A stretch of 64,000 bases of DNA from an uncultured Acetatifactor sp. (lineage in GTDB: Bacteria > Bacillota > Clostridia > Lachnospirales > Lachnospiraceae): contig CAJUAH010000023.1 of the NCBI GenBank assembly GCA_910584375.1, forward strand, positions 4,550-68,549, given 5' to 3'. Under the pieces are notes generated by a model. That model saw nothing but the letters and a program-made list of their open reading frames with translations. It did no database searches and was not told where the DNA came from. This document shows positions 34,815-44,351 of this stretch, one piece after another (position 1 is the first letter of the stretch; the number at the start of each line of letters is the position of its first letter). The position numbers were made by a program, and so were the translations under genes.

Positions 34815-36863
34815 ATGAGCGAAGAAAACATGAATAATACGTTGGTTGAACATGAATACGGAGCCGATCAGATCCAGATATTAGAAGGTCTTGAGGCAGT
34901 TCGTAAGCGTCCCGGTATGTATATTGGCACCACATCCAGCAGAGGTCTCCATCATCTGGTATATGAGATCGTGGACAATTCCGTGGATGAAGCGTTGGCG
35001 GGATTTTGTGATACGATCATTGTGACGATCAATGAGGATAATTCTATCACTGTCGAAGACAACGGCAGAGGTATTCCTGTGGGGATCAATCATAAAGCGG
35101 GTATTCCTGCCGTTGAAGTGGTGTTTACGATTCTTCATGCAGGCGGCAAGTTTGGCGGCGGGGGATATAAGGTGTCCGGCGGCCTGCACGGTGTGGGCGC
35201 TTCTGTAGTAAATGCTCTGTCTGACTGGCTTGAAGTGGAAATATGTCAAAACGGAAAGATATATAAACAGCGCTATGAGAGAGGACATGCAATCTATTCT
35301 CTCAAGGAGATTGGAAACTGTCCCATAGAGAAGTCGGGCACAAAAGTGACTTTTCTTCCTGATAAGACGATTTTTACCGAGACGACAGAATTTGAGTTTG
35401 ACATATTGAAACGCAGATTACGGGAAATGGCTTTTTTGACCAAAAATCTGCGGATTATTTTAAAGGACAACCGCAGCGAGGAGGAACAAACACTTACGGA
35501 TACGAATGCGGAAAATGTTCAGATCAGTCAGTTGCTGCAGAAAGCTGCGGAAGATCAAAAAGAGAGCGCGGTAAAAAAACAGAAAGTAGTTGAATTTCAC
35601 TATGAAGGCGGTATTAAAGAATTTGTTACTTATCTGAATAAAAGCAAGACTCCTCTCTATGACAATGTACTGTATTTTGAAGGAGAAAAGAATCATGTGT
35701 ATGTGGAAGTATCTTTTCAGCATAACGATTCTTATAATGAAAGCGTATTCGGTTTTGTCAACAATATCAATACGCCGGAGGGCGGAACGCATTTACAGGG
35801 TTTCCGTAACGCTATAACAAAGACTTTTAACGATTATGCCAGAAGTGCGAAACTGCTCAAGGACAGTGAACCTAATCTCTCCGGCGAAGATATCCGGGAG
35901 GGATTGACCGCCATCATCAGCGTAAAGATAGAGGATCCTCAGTTTGAAGGACAGACCAAACAAAAGCTCGGCAACAGCGAGGCCAGAGGGGCGGTAGATA
36001 ACGTTGTGTCGGAACAGCTCACTTATTTTCTGGAGCAGAACCCGGGCATTGCAAAGATTATATGTGAAAAATCCATTCTGGCCCAACGCGCCAGAGAGGC
36101 GGCTCGAAAAGCCAGGGATCTGACCCGCAGAAAAACGGCTTTGGATACCATGGCTCTCCCCGGAAAGCTGGCGGACTGTTCAGATAAAGATCCGCAGAAC
36201 TGTGAGATCTATATAGTGGAAGGAGATTCCGCCGGAGGCAGCGCCAAAACTGCCCGCTCCCGGGCCACGCAGGCTATTCTTCCTCTGCGGGGTAAGATCC
36301 TTAATGTAGAGAAGGCCAGACTGGACAAGATATACGCCAATGCGGAAATAAAAGCGATGATAACTGCTTTCGGTACCGGGATCCATGAAGATTTTGACAT
36401 CACCAAGCTGCGATATAACAAGATTATCCTGATGGCGGACGCGGATGTGGACGGCGCTCATATCTGTACTCTGCTGCTTACCTTTATCTACCGTTTTATG
36501 CCGGAGCTTATCAAGCAGGGACATGTATTTTTGGCAAAACCTCCTCTTTTTAAGCTGGAAAAAAACAAAAAGGTGTGGTATGCCTACAGCGATGAGGAAT
36601 TGGATGCCATTTTGCAGGAAGTGGGCAGAGACCAGAATAATAAAATCCAGAGATATAAGGGTCTGGGCGAGATGGACGCGGAACAGCTTTGGGAGACCAC
36701 GATGGATCCGGCGAGAAGAATATTGCTGCGGGTTAATTATGACGAAGAGACAGAATCGGAACTTGATCTTACTTTTACCACTTTGATGGGAGATAAGGTA
36801 GAACCCCGGAAAGAATTTATCGAGCAGAACGCAAAATTTGTGAAAAATCTGGATATCACCTGA
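34815..36863 (+). CDS. gyrB: DNA gyrase subunit B
   Basis: 682 aa from the ATG at 34815; AGAGGG gives the best spacing to it, although a further ATG at 34812 and a GTG at 34764 are in frame. GHKL ATPase features are DNSVDEALAGF, VEDNGRGIPVGI and GLHGVGASVVNAL. The TOPRIM domain has EGDSAGGSAK (~470) and DADVDGAHI (~541). The C-terminus is the GyrA-binding region. It is the ATP-driven subunit for negative supercoiling and ends 24 bp before gyrA. Confidence 0.97.
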   Translation: MSEENMNNTLVEHEYGADQIQILEGLEAVRKRPGMYIGTTSSRGLHHLVYEIVDNSVDEALAGFCDTIIVTINEDNSITVEDNGRGIPVGINHKAGIPAVEVVFTILHAGGKFGGGGYKVSGGLHGVGASVVNALSDWLEVEICQNGKIYKQRYERGHAIYSLKEIGNCPIEKSGTKVTFLPDKTIFTETTEFEFDILKRRLREMAFLTKNLRIILKDNRSEEEQTLTDTNAENVQISQLLQKAAEDQKESAVKKQKVVEFHYEGGIKEFVTYLNKSKTPLYDNVLYFEGEKNHVYVEVSFQHNDSYNESVFGFVNNINTPEGGTHLQGFRNAITKTFNDYARSAKLLKDSEPNLSGEDIREGLTAIISVKIEDPQFEGQTKQKLGNSEARGAVDNVVSEQLTYFLEQNPGIAKIICEKSILAQRAREAARKARDLTRRKTALDTMALPGKLADCSDKDPQNCEIYIVEGDSAGGSAKTARSRATQAILPLRGKILNVEKARLDKIYANAEIKAMITAFGTGIHEDFDITKLRYNKIILMADADVDGAHICTLLLTFIYRFMPELIKQGHVFLAKPPLFKLEKNKKVWYAYSDEELDAILQEVGRDQNNKIQRYKGLGEMDAEQLWETTMDPARRILLRVNYDEETESELDLTFTTLMGDKVEPRKEFIEQNAKFVKNLDIT

Positions 36864-36887
36864 TTTGACTAAAGGAACGAGGTAAAC

Positions 36888-39446
36888 ATGCAAGACGATA
36901 TTTTTGACAATGTCCAGGAACATGATAAGATTCAGGAAGTGGATCTGAAGGAGAAGATGGAGACCTTTTATATTGATTACGCTATGAGCGTGATTGCCTC
37001 CAGAGCGCTGCCTGACGTCAGAGACGGTCTGAAACCTGTGCAGAGAAGAGTTTTATACTCCATGATCGAACTGAACAACGGTCCTGACAAGCCCCACCGT
37101 AAATGTGCCCGTATTGTCGGTGATACTATGGGTAAATATCACCCTCACGGAGACAGTTCCATATACGGCGCTCTGGTTAATATGGCACAGGATTGGAACA
37201 TGCGATATACGCTGGTGGACGGCCATGGCAACTTTGGTTCCATGGACGGCGACGGCGCCGCAGCCATGCGTTATACGGAGGCCAGGCTATCCAAAATCTC
37301 CATGGAACTGCTTGCGGATATCAACAAGGATACGGTAAATTTTGATCCTAACTTTGACGATACGGAGAAGGAACCTGTAGTCCTGCCCAGCCGTTATCCC
37401 AATCTGCTGGTAAACGGCACCACCGGTATAGCAGTGGGTATGGCCACCAATATCCCTCCCCACAATCTGCGGGAAGTGGTAAGCGCCGTGGTCAAGATCA
37501 TTGATAACCGAGTGGAGGAGGACAGGGATACTTCTATAGAAGAAGTGCTGGATATCATAAAGGCTCCTGATTTTCCCACAGGCGGTCTGATCCTGGGCAC
37601 CAGAGGCTGCGACGAGGCCTACCGCACCGGAAGAGGAAAGATAAGAGTCCGCGCGGTGACAGATATCGAGACTCTGCCAAGCGGCAAAAGCCAGATTGTT
37701 GTGACACAGTTGCCTTATATGGTAAATAAGGCCAACTTGATTGTCAAGATGGCGGAATTGGTAAAGCTGAAAAAGGTGGACGGTATCACGGATATCAGAG
37801 ACGAGTCCAACAGAGAAGGAATTCGTATCGTGATCGAACTGCGTCGTGATGCCAACGCAAATGTGATCCTGAATCAATTGTATAAACATACGCAGCTGCA
37901 GGATACTTTTGGCGTGATCATGCTGGCTCTGGTTAATAATGAGCCGAAGGTCATGAACCTTCTGGAGATGTTGACTTACTATCTGACACATCAGGAGGAT
38001 GTGGTCACCCGCAGAACCAAATATGACTTGAACAAAGCGGAGGAAAGAGACCATATCTTACAGGGTCTGTTAAAAGCTCTGGATTATATAGATGAGGTAA
38101 TTTCCATCATCCGCAGCAGTCAGAATGCCCAGATTGCCAAGGAACGCCTGATAGAAAGATTTGAATTGTCGGACGTACAGGCCCAGGCTATCGTAGATAT
38201 GCGTCTGCGGGCACTCACCGGTCTGGAAAGAGAAAAGCTTGAGACGGAACATGCGGAGTTACAACAGAAAATACAGGAATATAAAGCTATTTTGGCGGAT
38301 GAAAAACTGTTGCTGGGCGTGATCAAAAAGGAGATTACCGTGATATCGGAAAAATACGGGGATGACAGAAGAAGTCAGATCACCTACGATATGTCGGATA
38401 TTTCCATGGAAGACATGATCCCTCATGATAATACGATCATAGCTATGACCAGTCTTGGTTATATTAAACGTATGACGGTGGATAATTTCAAGTCCCAGAA
38501 CAGGGGAGGTAAAGGTATCAAGGGAATGCAGACCATAGAGGACGACTATATAGAAGACCTGCTGATCACCAGCACCCACCATTATCTGCATTTCTTCACC
38601 AACCTGGGAAGGGTTTATCGGCTCAAGGCTTACGAGATTCCGGAGGCCGGCAGAACGGCAAGGGGCACGGCCATCGTGAACCTGCTGCAGCTTATCCCAG
38701 GAGAGAAGATTACCGCTATGATCCCGATCCGGGAATACAGTGAAGAGAGAAATCTCTTTATGGTAACAAAGGGCGGTATTGTGAAAAAGACTTCTCTGGA
38801 CGAGTTCTCCAATATCCGCAAGAACGGTCTGGTAGCCATCAATCTGCGGGAGGGAGACGAACTGATCGAAGTGAAGTCCACCGACGCCTCCAGTGAGATA
38901 TTCCTTGTGACAAAGCAGGGTATGTGTATCCGGTTTAAAGAGACAGATGTGAGAAATACCGGTCGGGCCTCCATGGGCGTCATCGGTATGAATCTGTCCG
39001 ATCAGGATGAGATCGTGGGTATGCAGCTTCAGAGTCAGGGAGATTCCCTGTTGATCGTTTCCGAAAACGGTATGGGAAAGAGAACTTATCTGGAAGAATT
39101 TACTGTCCAGTATCGCGGCGGAAAGGGTATTAAGTGTTATAAGATCACTGAGAAGACAGGAGATGTAATCGGCGTCAAGGCAGTTAAGGACGATCATGAA
39201 ATAATGATGATTACCACAGCGGGCATCATTATCCAACTGAGAATGGAAGATGTATCTACCTTGGGCAGAAACACTTCCGGAGTAAAGCTGATCCAGTTGG
39301 AAAAAAATAACAAAGTAGCCCGAATTGCCAAGGTCAGGGAAAAGATATCCAACGGAGACCAGGAGTTCAGCGACGTGGAAGAAGCTTTAGAAGAACTTCC
39401 AAAAGAAATGTCTGAAGAATCCGAAGAATCAGGCGCTGAAGAATAA
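36888..39446 (+). CDS. gyrA: DNA gyrase subunit A
   Basis: 852 aa. The N-terminal breakage-reunion domain contains catalytic Tyr129 in MRYTEARL and the quinolone-determining loop YHPHGDSSIYGALV. The C-terminal beta-pinwheel has the GyrA box QNRGGKGIKG plus repeated blades, and the tail is acidic (EEALEELPKEMSEESEES). In that loop Ser90 aligns with Escherichia coli Ser83, but the position equivalent to Asp87 is Gly94. It is followed by a strong terminator, closing the dnaA-gyrA cluster. Confidence 0.97.
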   Translation: MQDDIFDNVQEHDKIQEVDLKEKMETFYIDYAMSVIASRALPDVRDGLKPVQRRVLYSMIELNNGPDKPHRKCARIVGDTMGKYHPHGDSSIYGALVNMAQDWNMRYTLVDGHGNFGSMDGDGAAAMRYTEARLSKISMELLADINKDTVNFDPNFDDTEKEPVVLPSRYPNLLVNGTTGIAVGMATNIPPHNLREVVSAVVKIIDNRVEEDRDTSIEEVLDIIKAPDFPTGGLILGTRGCDEAYRTGRGKIRVRAVTDIETLPSGKSQIVVTQLPYMVNKANLIVKMAELVKLKKVDGITDIRDESNREGIRIVIELRRDANANVILNQLYKHTQLQDTFGVIMLALVNNEPKVMNLLEMLTYYLTHQEDVVTRRTKYDLNKAEERDHILQGLLKALDYIDEVISIIRSSQNAQIAKERLIERFELSDVQAQAIVDMRLRALTGLEREKLETEHAELQQKIQEYKAILADEKLLLGVIKKEITVISEKYGDDRRSQITYDMSDISMEDMIPHDNTIIAMTSLGYIKRMTVDNFKSQNRGGKGIKGMQTIEDDYIEDLLITSTHHYLHFFTNLGRVYRLKAYEIPEAGRTARGTAIVNLLQLIPGEKITAMIPIREYSEERNLFMVTKGGIVKKTSLDEFSNIRKNGLVAINLREGDELIEVKSTDASSEIFLVTKQGMCIRFKETDVRNTGRASMGVIGMNLSDQDEIVGMQLQSQGDSLLIVSENGMGKRTYLEEFTVQYRGGKGIKCYKITEKTGDVIGVKAVKDDHEIMMITTAGIIIQLRMEDVSTLGRNTSGVKLIQLEKNNKVARIAKVREKISNGDQEFSDVEEALEELPKEMSEESEESGAEE

Positions 39447-39460
39447 AAACAATAAAAACA

Positions 39461-39509
39461 GCCGAAAACTTGAGAATATTCAGGCCATCAAGTTTTCGGC
39501 ATGTTTTTT
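39461..39509 (+). terminator. Terminator after gyrA
   Basis: A perfect 13-bp stem GCCGAAAACTTGA/TCAAGTTTTCGGC with a 14-nt loop, followed by AT and a run of T residues. Confidence 0.9.
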
Positions 39510-39586
39510 AGAAAGTACTTTCTTTTTTATGAAGATGTGCTATAATCTGTGTTTGGAATAAATAATCATATATAAGAGGTGGTTGC

Positions 39587-40786
39587 ATGGAAGCGTACAA
39601 CATATTTAAGGATCTGGCGATTATTATTGTCATAGCGAAAGCCTTTGGCATTCTGGCCCGAAAACTGCACGCTCCTCAGGTAGTGGGAGAGATTATCGCG
39701 GGTCTGATCATCGGGCCCAGCGTACTGGGTCTGGTACAGCAGACGGATTTTTTGGTGCAGATGGCGGAGATCGGCGTGGTACTGTTGATGTTTTCCGCAG
39801 GATTGGAGACGGATTTAAAGGAGCTTTTAAAGACCGGTCCCATCGCTTTTCTGATTGCCTGCTGCGGCGTATTTGTCCCTTTGGTGGGCGGTACTTTGCT
39901 GTATATGGGTTTTTATGGAGTTGCGCCCTGGGGCAGCGAGGCATTTTATAAAGCGGTATTTATTGGTGTGATTATGACTGCTACCAGCGTCAGTATCACT
40001 GTGGAGTCCCTGCGGGAAATGGGCAAGTTGAAAGGAAAAGTGGGTACTACGATTCTCAGCGCCGCTATTATCGACGATGTCATCGGTATTATTGTACTGA
40101 CCTTTGTGATCGGCTTTAAGAATCCTGAATCCAATCCCGGCAAAGTGGTGCTTTCCACAGTCCTGTTCTTTGTATTTGCGTTTACAGTGGGTCTGATACT
40201 TTACAGGCTGTTTGAGCTTTATGATGAGAAATATCCCCACACCAGAAGGATTCCCATTTTGGGGCTTGCCCTCTGTTTTCTGTTTGCTTATGCCGCTGAA
40301 AAGTTTTTTGGAATCGCGGATATCACCGGCGCTTATGTGGCAGGCATCGTCCTGTGTTCCGTGCGGGATTCCAAATACATAGAGAGAAAAATGGAAGTCA
40401 ATTCCTATATGTTGTTTGGTCCTGTCTTTTTTGCCAGTATCGGACTGAAGACCAACATAGAAAATGTGGACAGCGGTATACTGCTGTTTTCCCTGGGATT
40501 TGTGATTGTGGCTTTAATCTCAAAGATTATTGGCTGCGGCCTGATGGCGAAGATATGCAGATTCAGCAATAAAGACTCCCTGAAGATCGGCGTTGGTATG
40601 ATGACCCGGGGAGAGGTGGCGCTGATCGTGGCACAGAAAGGACTGTCTGTGGGGCTTTTGACATCCGTATATTTTACAGCGGTCATTCTGTTAATTATTG
40701 TGTCCAGTATCTCCACGCCGATTATATTGAAGATACTGTACGCCAAGGATAAAGTCGAAACGACAGAGCAGGCAGCGAGCGAATGA
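39587..40786 (+). CDS. CPA2-type cation:proton antiporter
   Basis: 399 aa with about 12 hydrophobic segments. It is a Na+/H+-exchanger-fold protein of the KefB/NhaS group (LHAPQVVGEIIAGLIIGPSVLG, MTATSVSITVESLREMG, IIDDVIGIIVLTFVIG with the conserved Asp pair, FFASIGLKT). There is no C-terminal RCK/TrkA domain, so it is probably regulated by another subunit or by pH. It sits in the cytoplasmic membrane and exchanges Na+ or K+ for H+. An extended -10 TGCTATAAT is at 39538-39546. The next gene starts 8 bp after it. Confidence 0.88.
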   Translation: MEAYNIFKDLAIIIVIAKAFGILARKLHAPQVVGEIIAGLIIGPSVLGLVQQTDFLVQMAEIGVVLLMFSAGLETDLKELLKTGPIAFLIACCGVFVPLVGGTLLYMGFYGVAPWGSEAFYKAVFIGVIMTATSVSITVESLREMGKLKGKVGTTILSAAIIDDVIGIIVLTFVIGFKNPESNPGKVVLSTVLFFVFAFTVGLILYRLFELYDEKYPHTRRIPILGLALCFLFAYAAEKFFGIADITGAYVAGIVLCSVRDSKYIERKMEVNSYMLFGPVFFASIGLKTNIENVDSGILLFSLGFVIVALISKIIGCGLMAKICRFSNKDSLKIGVGMMTRGEVALIVAQKGLSVGLLTSVYFTAVILLIIVSSISTPIILKILYAKDKVETTEQAASE

Positions 40787-40793
40787 GGTAAGC

Positions 40794-41546
40794 ATGGATA
40801 TACAGAAACAGAGATTTCTGGAGGTTAAGGAGAGGGTGCTGGGAGAAGAAAGGCTGAGAACCAGCATCGGTACTCTGTCTGAGAAAACCACCCATATAAT
40901 CCTTAAAAATTATTATGAGCCGGATGTGGACAAACAGGAGATTTCTGTGGGCAATTACGTGGCGGATATCTTTACCGGTCAGGAGATCATAGAGATCCAG
41001 TCAGCGGGATTTGGCAAGATGCGGGACAAGCTGGAGGCTTTTCTCCCCGAGTATCCGGTCACGATCGTTCATCCTATTCCCTATATTAAGCGTCTGATCT
41101 GGATTGACCAGGAGACGGGCGATCTCAGCACTCCTCATAGATCTCCTAAAAAAGGAAGTGTCTATGATGCTTTTCTTGAATTATACAGGATCAGGGATTA
41201 TCTGGAAGACAGACATCTGACGGTGAAATTGCTGCTGCTGGAGCTGGAGGAGTACAAACTTTTAAACGGATACGGAAAAAACAGAAAGATTCGCGCCTCC
41301 AAATACGACCGCATTCCTTTGGATATCAAGGAGGAGATCGTAATAGAGAGGCCGGAAGATCTGATGCAGTTCGTACCTCTGGAGCTGGAGGAGCCTTTCA
41401 CGGTAATGCAGTTTGCCAAAGCTGCCCATATCAATGAGCGCATGGCCAGGTTGGTGATTAAACTTTACTGTTATTACGGAATGATGGAGCATACAGGAAA
41501 GGATGGAAGGACTTATCTGTATGAGATTATTGAGAAAAAAAATTAA
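40794..41546 (+). CDS. Nuclease-fold-like protein of unknown function
   Basis: 250 aa. Family not firmly recognised; it resembles proteins annotated as DUF8091. Residues ~30-85 (KNYYEPDVDKQEISVGNYVA, then DIFTGQEIIEIQSAGFGKM) have the order acidic residue, Asp, Glu-x-Gln of a PD-(D/E)xK nuclease fold with Gln in place of Lys. The C-terminal ~60 residues look like a winged helix (FTVMQFAKAAHINERMARLV). That suggests a DNA-binding protein with a restriction-enzyme-like domain; activity is inference. It follows the antiporter by 8 bp and is the last chromosomal gene before the mobilizable element. Confidence 0.5.
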   Translation: MDIQKQRFLEVKERVLGEERLRTSIGTLSEKTTHIILKNYYEPDVDKQEISVGNYVADIFTGQEIIEIQSAGFGKMRDKLEAFLPEYPVTIVHPIPYIKRLIWIDQETGDLSTPHRSPKKGSVYDAFLELYRIRDYLEDRHLTVKLLLLELEEYKLLNGYGKNRKIRASKYDRIPLDIKEEIVIERPEDLMQFVPLELEEPFTVMQFAKAAHINERMARLVIKLYCYYGMMEHTGKDGRTYLYEIIEKKN

Positions 41547-41558
41547 TTGGATAAATCC

Positions 41559-41705
41559 TTGCGTGTTGCTTTTAAATATGCTATATTAGTCATAGAAAGG
41601 GGAAAAGCCATAGAGGCGGCTCTACCCCAGATTGTAATGGACTACCTCATATGAGGCCAGCCGTCACTAATTGTGGTAGTGGCGGCTATTTCTTTTTACT
41701 CTTGT
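41559..41705 (+). ncRNA. Antisense antitoxin RNA of type I toxin locus
   Basis: A promoter on the plus strand (TTGCGT 41559-41564, 17-bp spacer, TATATT 41582-41587 with extended TGC) would start an RNA near 41594. It would end at the hairpin AGCCGTCACTA...TAGTGGCGGCT followed by a T-rich tract (~41700). The RNA is convergent with the toxin mRNA and overlaps its 3' end and terminator, as RNAII does in the Enterococcus par (fst) and RatA in the txpA systems. Confidence 0.6.
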
Positions 41706-41781
41706 AAATTTGATATAACAAATTTGCAAGAGCAACAATGAGTATACCTATCTGTATTAAATCCTGATATGTAACATACAT
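41686..41781 (-). CDS. Putative holin-like type I toxin peptide
   Basis: 31 aa, too short for ordinary gene finders: MYVTYQDLIQIGILIVALAN, then LLYQIYKSKKK. A single hydrophobic helix (~residues 8-25) with a basic C-terminus is the pattern of TxpA/Fst-like 'putative holin-like toxins'. A very strong ribosome binding site (AAGGAGGGTGATACA) precedes the ATG. A convergent small RNA overlaps its 3' region. The peptide would insert into the membrane when antisense control is lost, stabilising the mobilizable element. It lies 60 bp from the recombinase stop. Confidence 0.72.
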   Translation of the reverse strand: MYVTYQDLIQIGILIVALANLLYQIYKSKKK

Positions 41782-41843
41782 TGTATCACCCTCCTTTCTT
41801 TCGTCTGTTGGATAGTTGGAATAGGTGACTTAGAAAATATCCA

Positions 41844-43481
41844 TTATTCAAGGGTTTCCAGTGCCCCTATGAACTTGTAATGGATAGTAAGTCGTTGAAT
41901 TTTCTGCCCGTCAACTTCTACGGGTTCAGAAACAAGAATTTTTTCTATAAGTTGGTTGATTATCTTAAAATTGAGTTCCGTTATTCCTGCATAACCGCTT
42001 ATCTGCTCCGCAAACTGCTCAATGGAAGATAACTGCTCCTTGTCCGCTATGGCACTTTTTTCAAGTTCCTTTATCTTGGCTGTCAGTTCTTCCTGCTCGC
42101 TGTCATACCTTGCCGACAACATTTGAAAACGCTTTTCGGTCAGCAGTTCCCTTGTCAAGTCCTCGTACAGTTTGGCATACAGGTTTTCTATTTCCGACAC
42201 TCGCTGTTTACATTGCCTTAGTTCCTTTTTCTGCTGTTCCTTATCCGCTGACAGTTGGAGATTAAGACGCTCCGCAATTTCCGTTACCATTGCTTTCCTG
42301 TCCGCCAGTGCCTGTCCTGCGTGTTTCTGAATGTCCGCAAGCACAACTTCGTGAACCGTCCTCGCCTCAATGGTGTGTGATGAACAACCCTCTTTCCCAA
42401 ACTTGCGGTACTTGGTACAGCAGTAGAAAGTCTTGTCCAGTACGTTGTTACGCTTTCTTTTCTGCTCGACTTTGGCAAGCATGGCACTCCCACAATCGGC
42501 GCATTTGATAACCCCTCGGAAAATGTTGTCATATCCGCTTGAACTTTCCCCGATAACGGGCGGTCTGCTCTCCAAAATCTTCTGTACGGTGTTCCAACGG
42601 CTCTGCTCGATAATCGGTTCATGTGTGCCATAGATAACTTCACGCTCCGCATACGGGATATACTGTCTTTTCTTGGAACGCATGGTCTTGGTCGGTCTTT
42701 CCGCTACGGTAAGGTTTCCTGCATAAACGGGGTCATGCAATATCTTGCTGACATAGGCGGTGTCCCAGTCATACATCTTTTCCTCATCAGTGTACCGCTC
42801 AAACATTTCCTTTTTGTAGAAACTCGGCTTTATGACCTTTGCCTTGCGCAAGCGGTTACAGATAGTGTGAAGCCCCACGCCCTCCTCGGCGATTGAGAAA
42901 ATCAGTTCCACAACGGGGGCGGTCACTTCATCAATGACAAGGTGGTTATGGTCTTTCTCGTCTTTCTGATAACCGAATGGGGCGGTAGTAGCCATATACT
43001 TGCCCTGCATTTTCCTTGCGTGGAGTGCGCTCTTGATTTTCCTTGACGTGTCCTTTGCGTACATTTCATTGATGATGTTGCGGAACGGTGTAATATCCAT
43101 TTGTGCGTTGTCTATGGAGTCCACCCCGTCATTGATTGCAATGTACCGCACGTTATGGTTAGGGAAAAATACCTCGATATAAGTACCCGTTTCAAGATAA
43201 TTCCTCCCCAAACGTGACAGGTCTTTTGTGATGAGCGTTGACACTTCCCCGTCCTGTATGTCCTCGATAAGCTGTCGGAAAGCGGGGCGGTCGTAGTTTG
43301 TACCGCTGTAACCGTCATCAACGTAGAACTGGCAGTTCAGAAAACCGTTGCGCTTTGCATAATCTTTCAGCATGGTTTTCTGTGTGCTGATGCTCATGCT
43401 CTCGTTGTTCGTGCCGTCATCTTTGGAAAGCCTGCAATATAAAGCAGTGATTTTGTCGTTATTCAGTTTTGCCCTTTTCAT
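41844..43481 (-). CDS. Large serine recombinase (TnpX/TndX-like)
   Basis: 545 aa. The resolvase catalytic domain begins ITALYCRLSKDDG with nucleophile Ser19 and contains LITKDLSRLGRNYLETGTYI. The recombinase domain follows (~160-270), then a zinc ribbon (IKCADCGSAM ... FYCCTKYRKFGKEGC, ~325-375). A long coiled coil follows (~390-470), then the DUF4368-type C-terminus (FKIINQLIEKILVSEPVEVD). It excises and inserts the element by 2-bp staggered cuts. It lies at the left end of the element, as in Tn4451/Tn5397. Confidence 0.92.
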   Translation of the reverse strand: MKRAKLNNDKITALYCRLSKDDGTNNESMSISTQKTMLKDYAKRNGFLNCQFYVDDGYSGTNYDRPAFRQLIEDIQDGEVSTLITKDLSRLGRNYLETGTYIEVFFPNHNVRYIAINDGVDSIDNAQMDITPFRNIINEMYAKDTSRKIKSALHARKMQGKYMATTAPFGYQKDEKDHNHLVIDEVTAPVVELIFSIAEEGVGLHTICNRLRKAKVIKPSFYKKEMFERYTDEEKMYDWDTAYVSKILHDPVYAGNLTVAERPTKTMRSKKRQYIPYAEREVIYGTHEPIIEQSRWNTVQKILESRPPVIGESSSGYDNIFRGVIKCADCGSAMLAKVEQKRKRNNVLDKTFYCCTKYRKFGKEGCSSHTIEARTVHEVVLADIQKHAGQALADRKAMVTEIAERLNLQLSADKEQQKKELRQCKQRVSEIENLYAKLYEDLTRELLTEKRFQMLSARYDSEQEELTAKIKELEKSAIADKEQLSSIEQFAEQISGYAGITELNFKIINQLIEKILVSEPVEVDGQKIQRLTIHYKFIGALETLE

Positions 43482-43553
43482 TTTGTCCTCCTTGATGAAA
43501 AGGGACTTCCTCTCAACTCCTATTATACTATATTCCCTTTTCCGTTTCCAGTG

Positions 43554-43727
43554 CTAATTTACGCTGTTTTCCGCTATCTCCTTAACCTTTTTTGTTATCT
43601 GTTCCTCGGCTATCCGCTTGAATACCGTTTCCATTTTTTCAGTGCCTACATAGTGCCTTTCCACGATAATTTTTGTGGGTGGGTGCTGTCGGGTGGCTCT
43701 ATGCTGTGTATTGCTGTCTTTGCTCAT
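43554..43727 (-). CDS. Small transposon-encoded protein upstream of the recombinase
   Basis: 57 aa, missed by length filters. It begins MSKDSNTQHRATRQHPPTK and has a charged helical C-terminus (METVFKRIAEEQITKKVKEI). AAGGAGC precedes the ATG. Similar small genes (TnpW-like) lie directly upstream of serine recombinases in Tn4451-type elements; a role in recombination control is inferred from position only. Confidence 0.6.
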   Translation of the reverse strand: MSKDSNTQHRATRQHPPTKIIVERHYVGTEKMETVFKRIAEEQITKKVKEIAENSVN

Positions 43728-43841
43728 AAATCTGCTCCTTTACAATAAAATAGAGCGCATAGATTTGTTTTCTATACGCTCTGACGCTGTGTTACTTATT
43801 CAGTTGTGATTGTGATAATGGTTGTTTAGAGAATATGAAAT

Positions 43842-44279
43842 TTATCTCTCTGACATATATTTCTGTATTTCATCAGATGTTAGTTTTCTTACTTGCGTGT
43901 TTGCATATTCTTTGTATTTTTCAACAATGAAAATAGGTTTCATTTTATCACAAGTTTTTCCTTTGTTCTTTTTTAGATATAATAGCAAGTCCTCACTGTC
44001 CGCAAAGATTTTGTATGAAAGTCTGCCGTTTTCACTTTTTATCTCATAAATACCGCATGGTTTCTTCATACTGTAATCAGCAGTGCGCAAATATAATTTT
44101 GCAATCTCTAACGACTTAAAAGGGAAATTCCACCGTTGCAACCCACGCTTGGGGTCATGTTCAATACAAATGCACCGCCCACAAGTCCCACAAATGTATT
44201 GTGTATGATTTGCTAAGCAATCCAATGGATTTAATAGTGGTGTTATTCTATTTTCACTAATATAACATTCCATGCACAT
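43842..44279 (-). CDS. Cys-rich conserved unknown
   Basis: 145 aa. Two Cys in MCMECYISE at the start, then ICGTCGRCICIEHDPKRG at residues ~29-46, suggest a zinc-binding knuckle. The C-terminal half has a short alpha/beta pattern ending in TSDEIQKYMSER. There is no membrane segment. It lies between the recombinase/TnpW-like pair and the relaxase and is lower in GC than the relaxase gene. Family not recognised. Confidence 0.55.
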   Translation of the reverse strand: MCMECYISENRITPLLNPLDCLANHTQYICGTCGRCICIEHDPKRGLQRWNFPFKSLEIAKLYLRTADYSMKKPCGIYEIKSENGRLSYKIFADSEDLLLYLKKNKGKTCDKMKPIFIVEKYKEYANTQVRKLTSDEIQKYMSER

Positions 44280-44351
44280 TTCAATTTCACTCCCTTTGCA
44301 ACTTTTGATTTTTACCTCTAACAGAATACCATAATCACACTCATATTTCCA

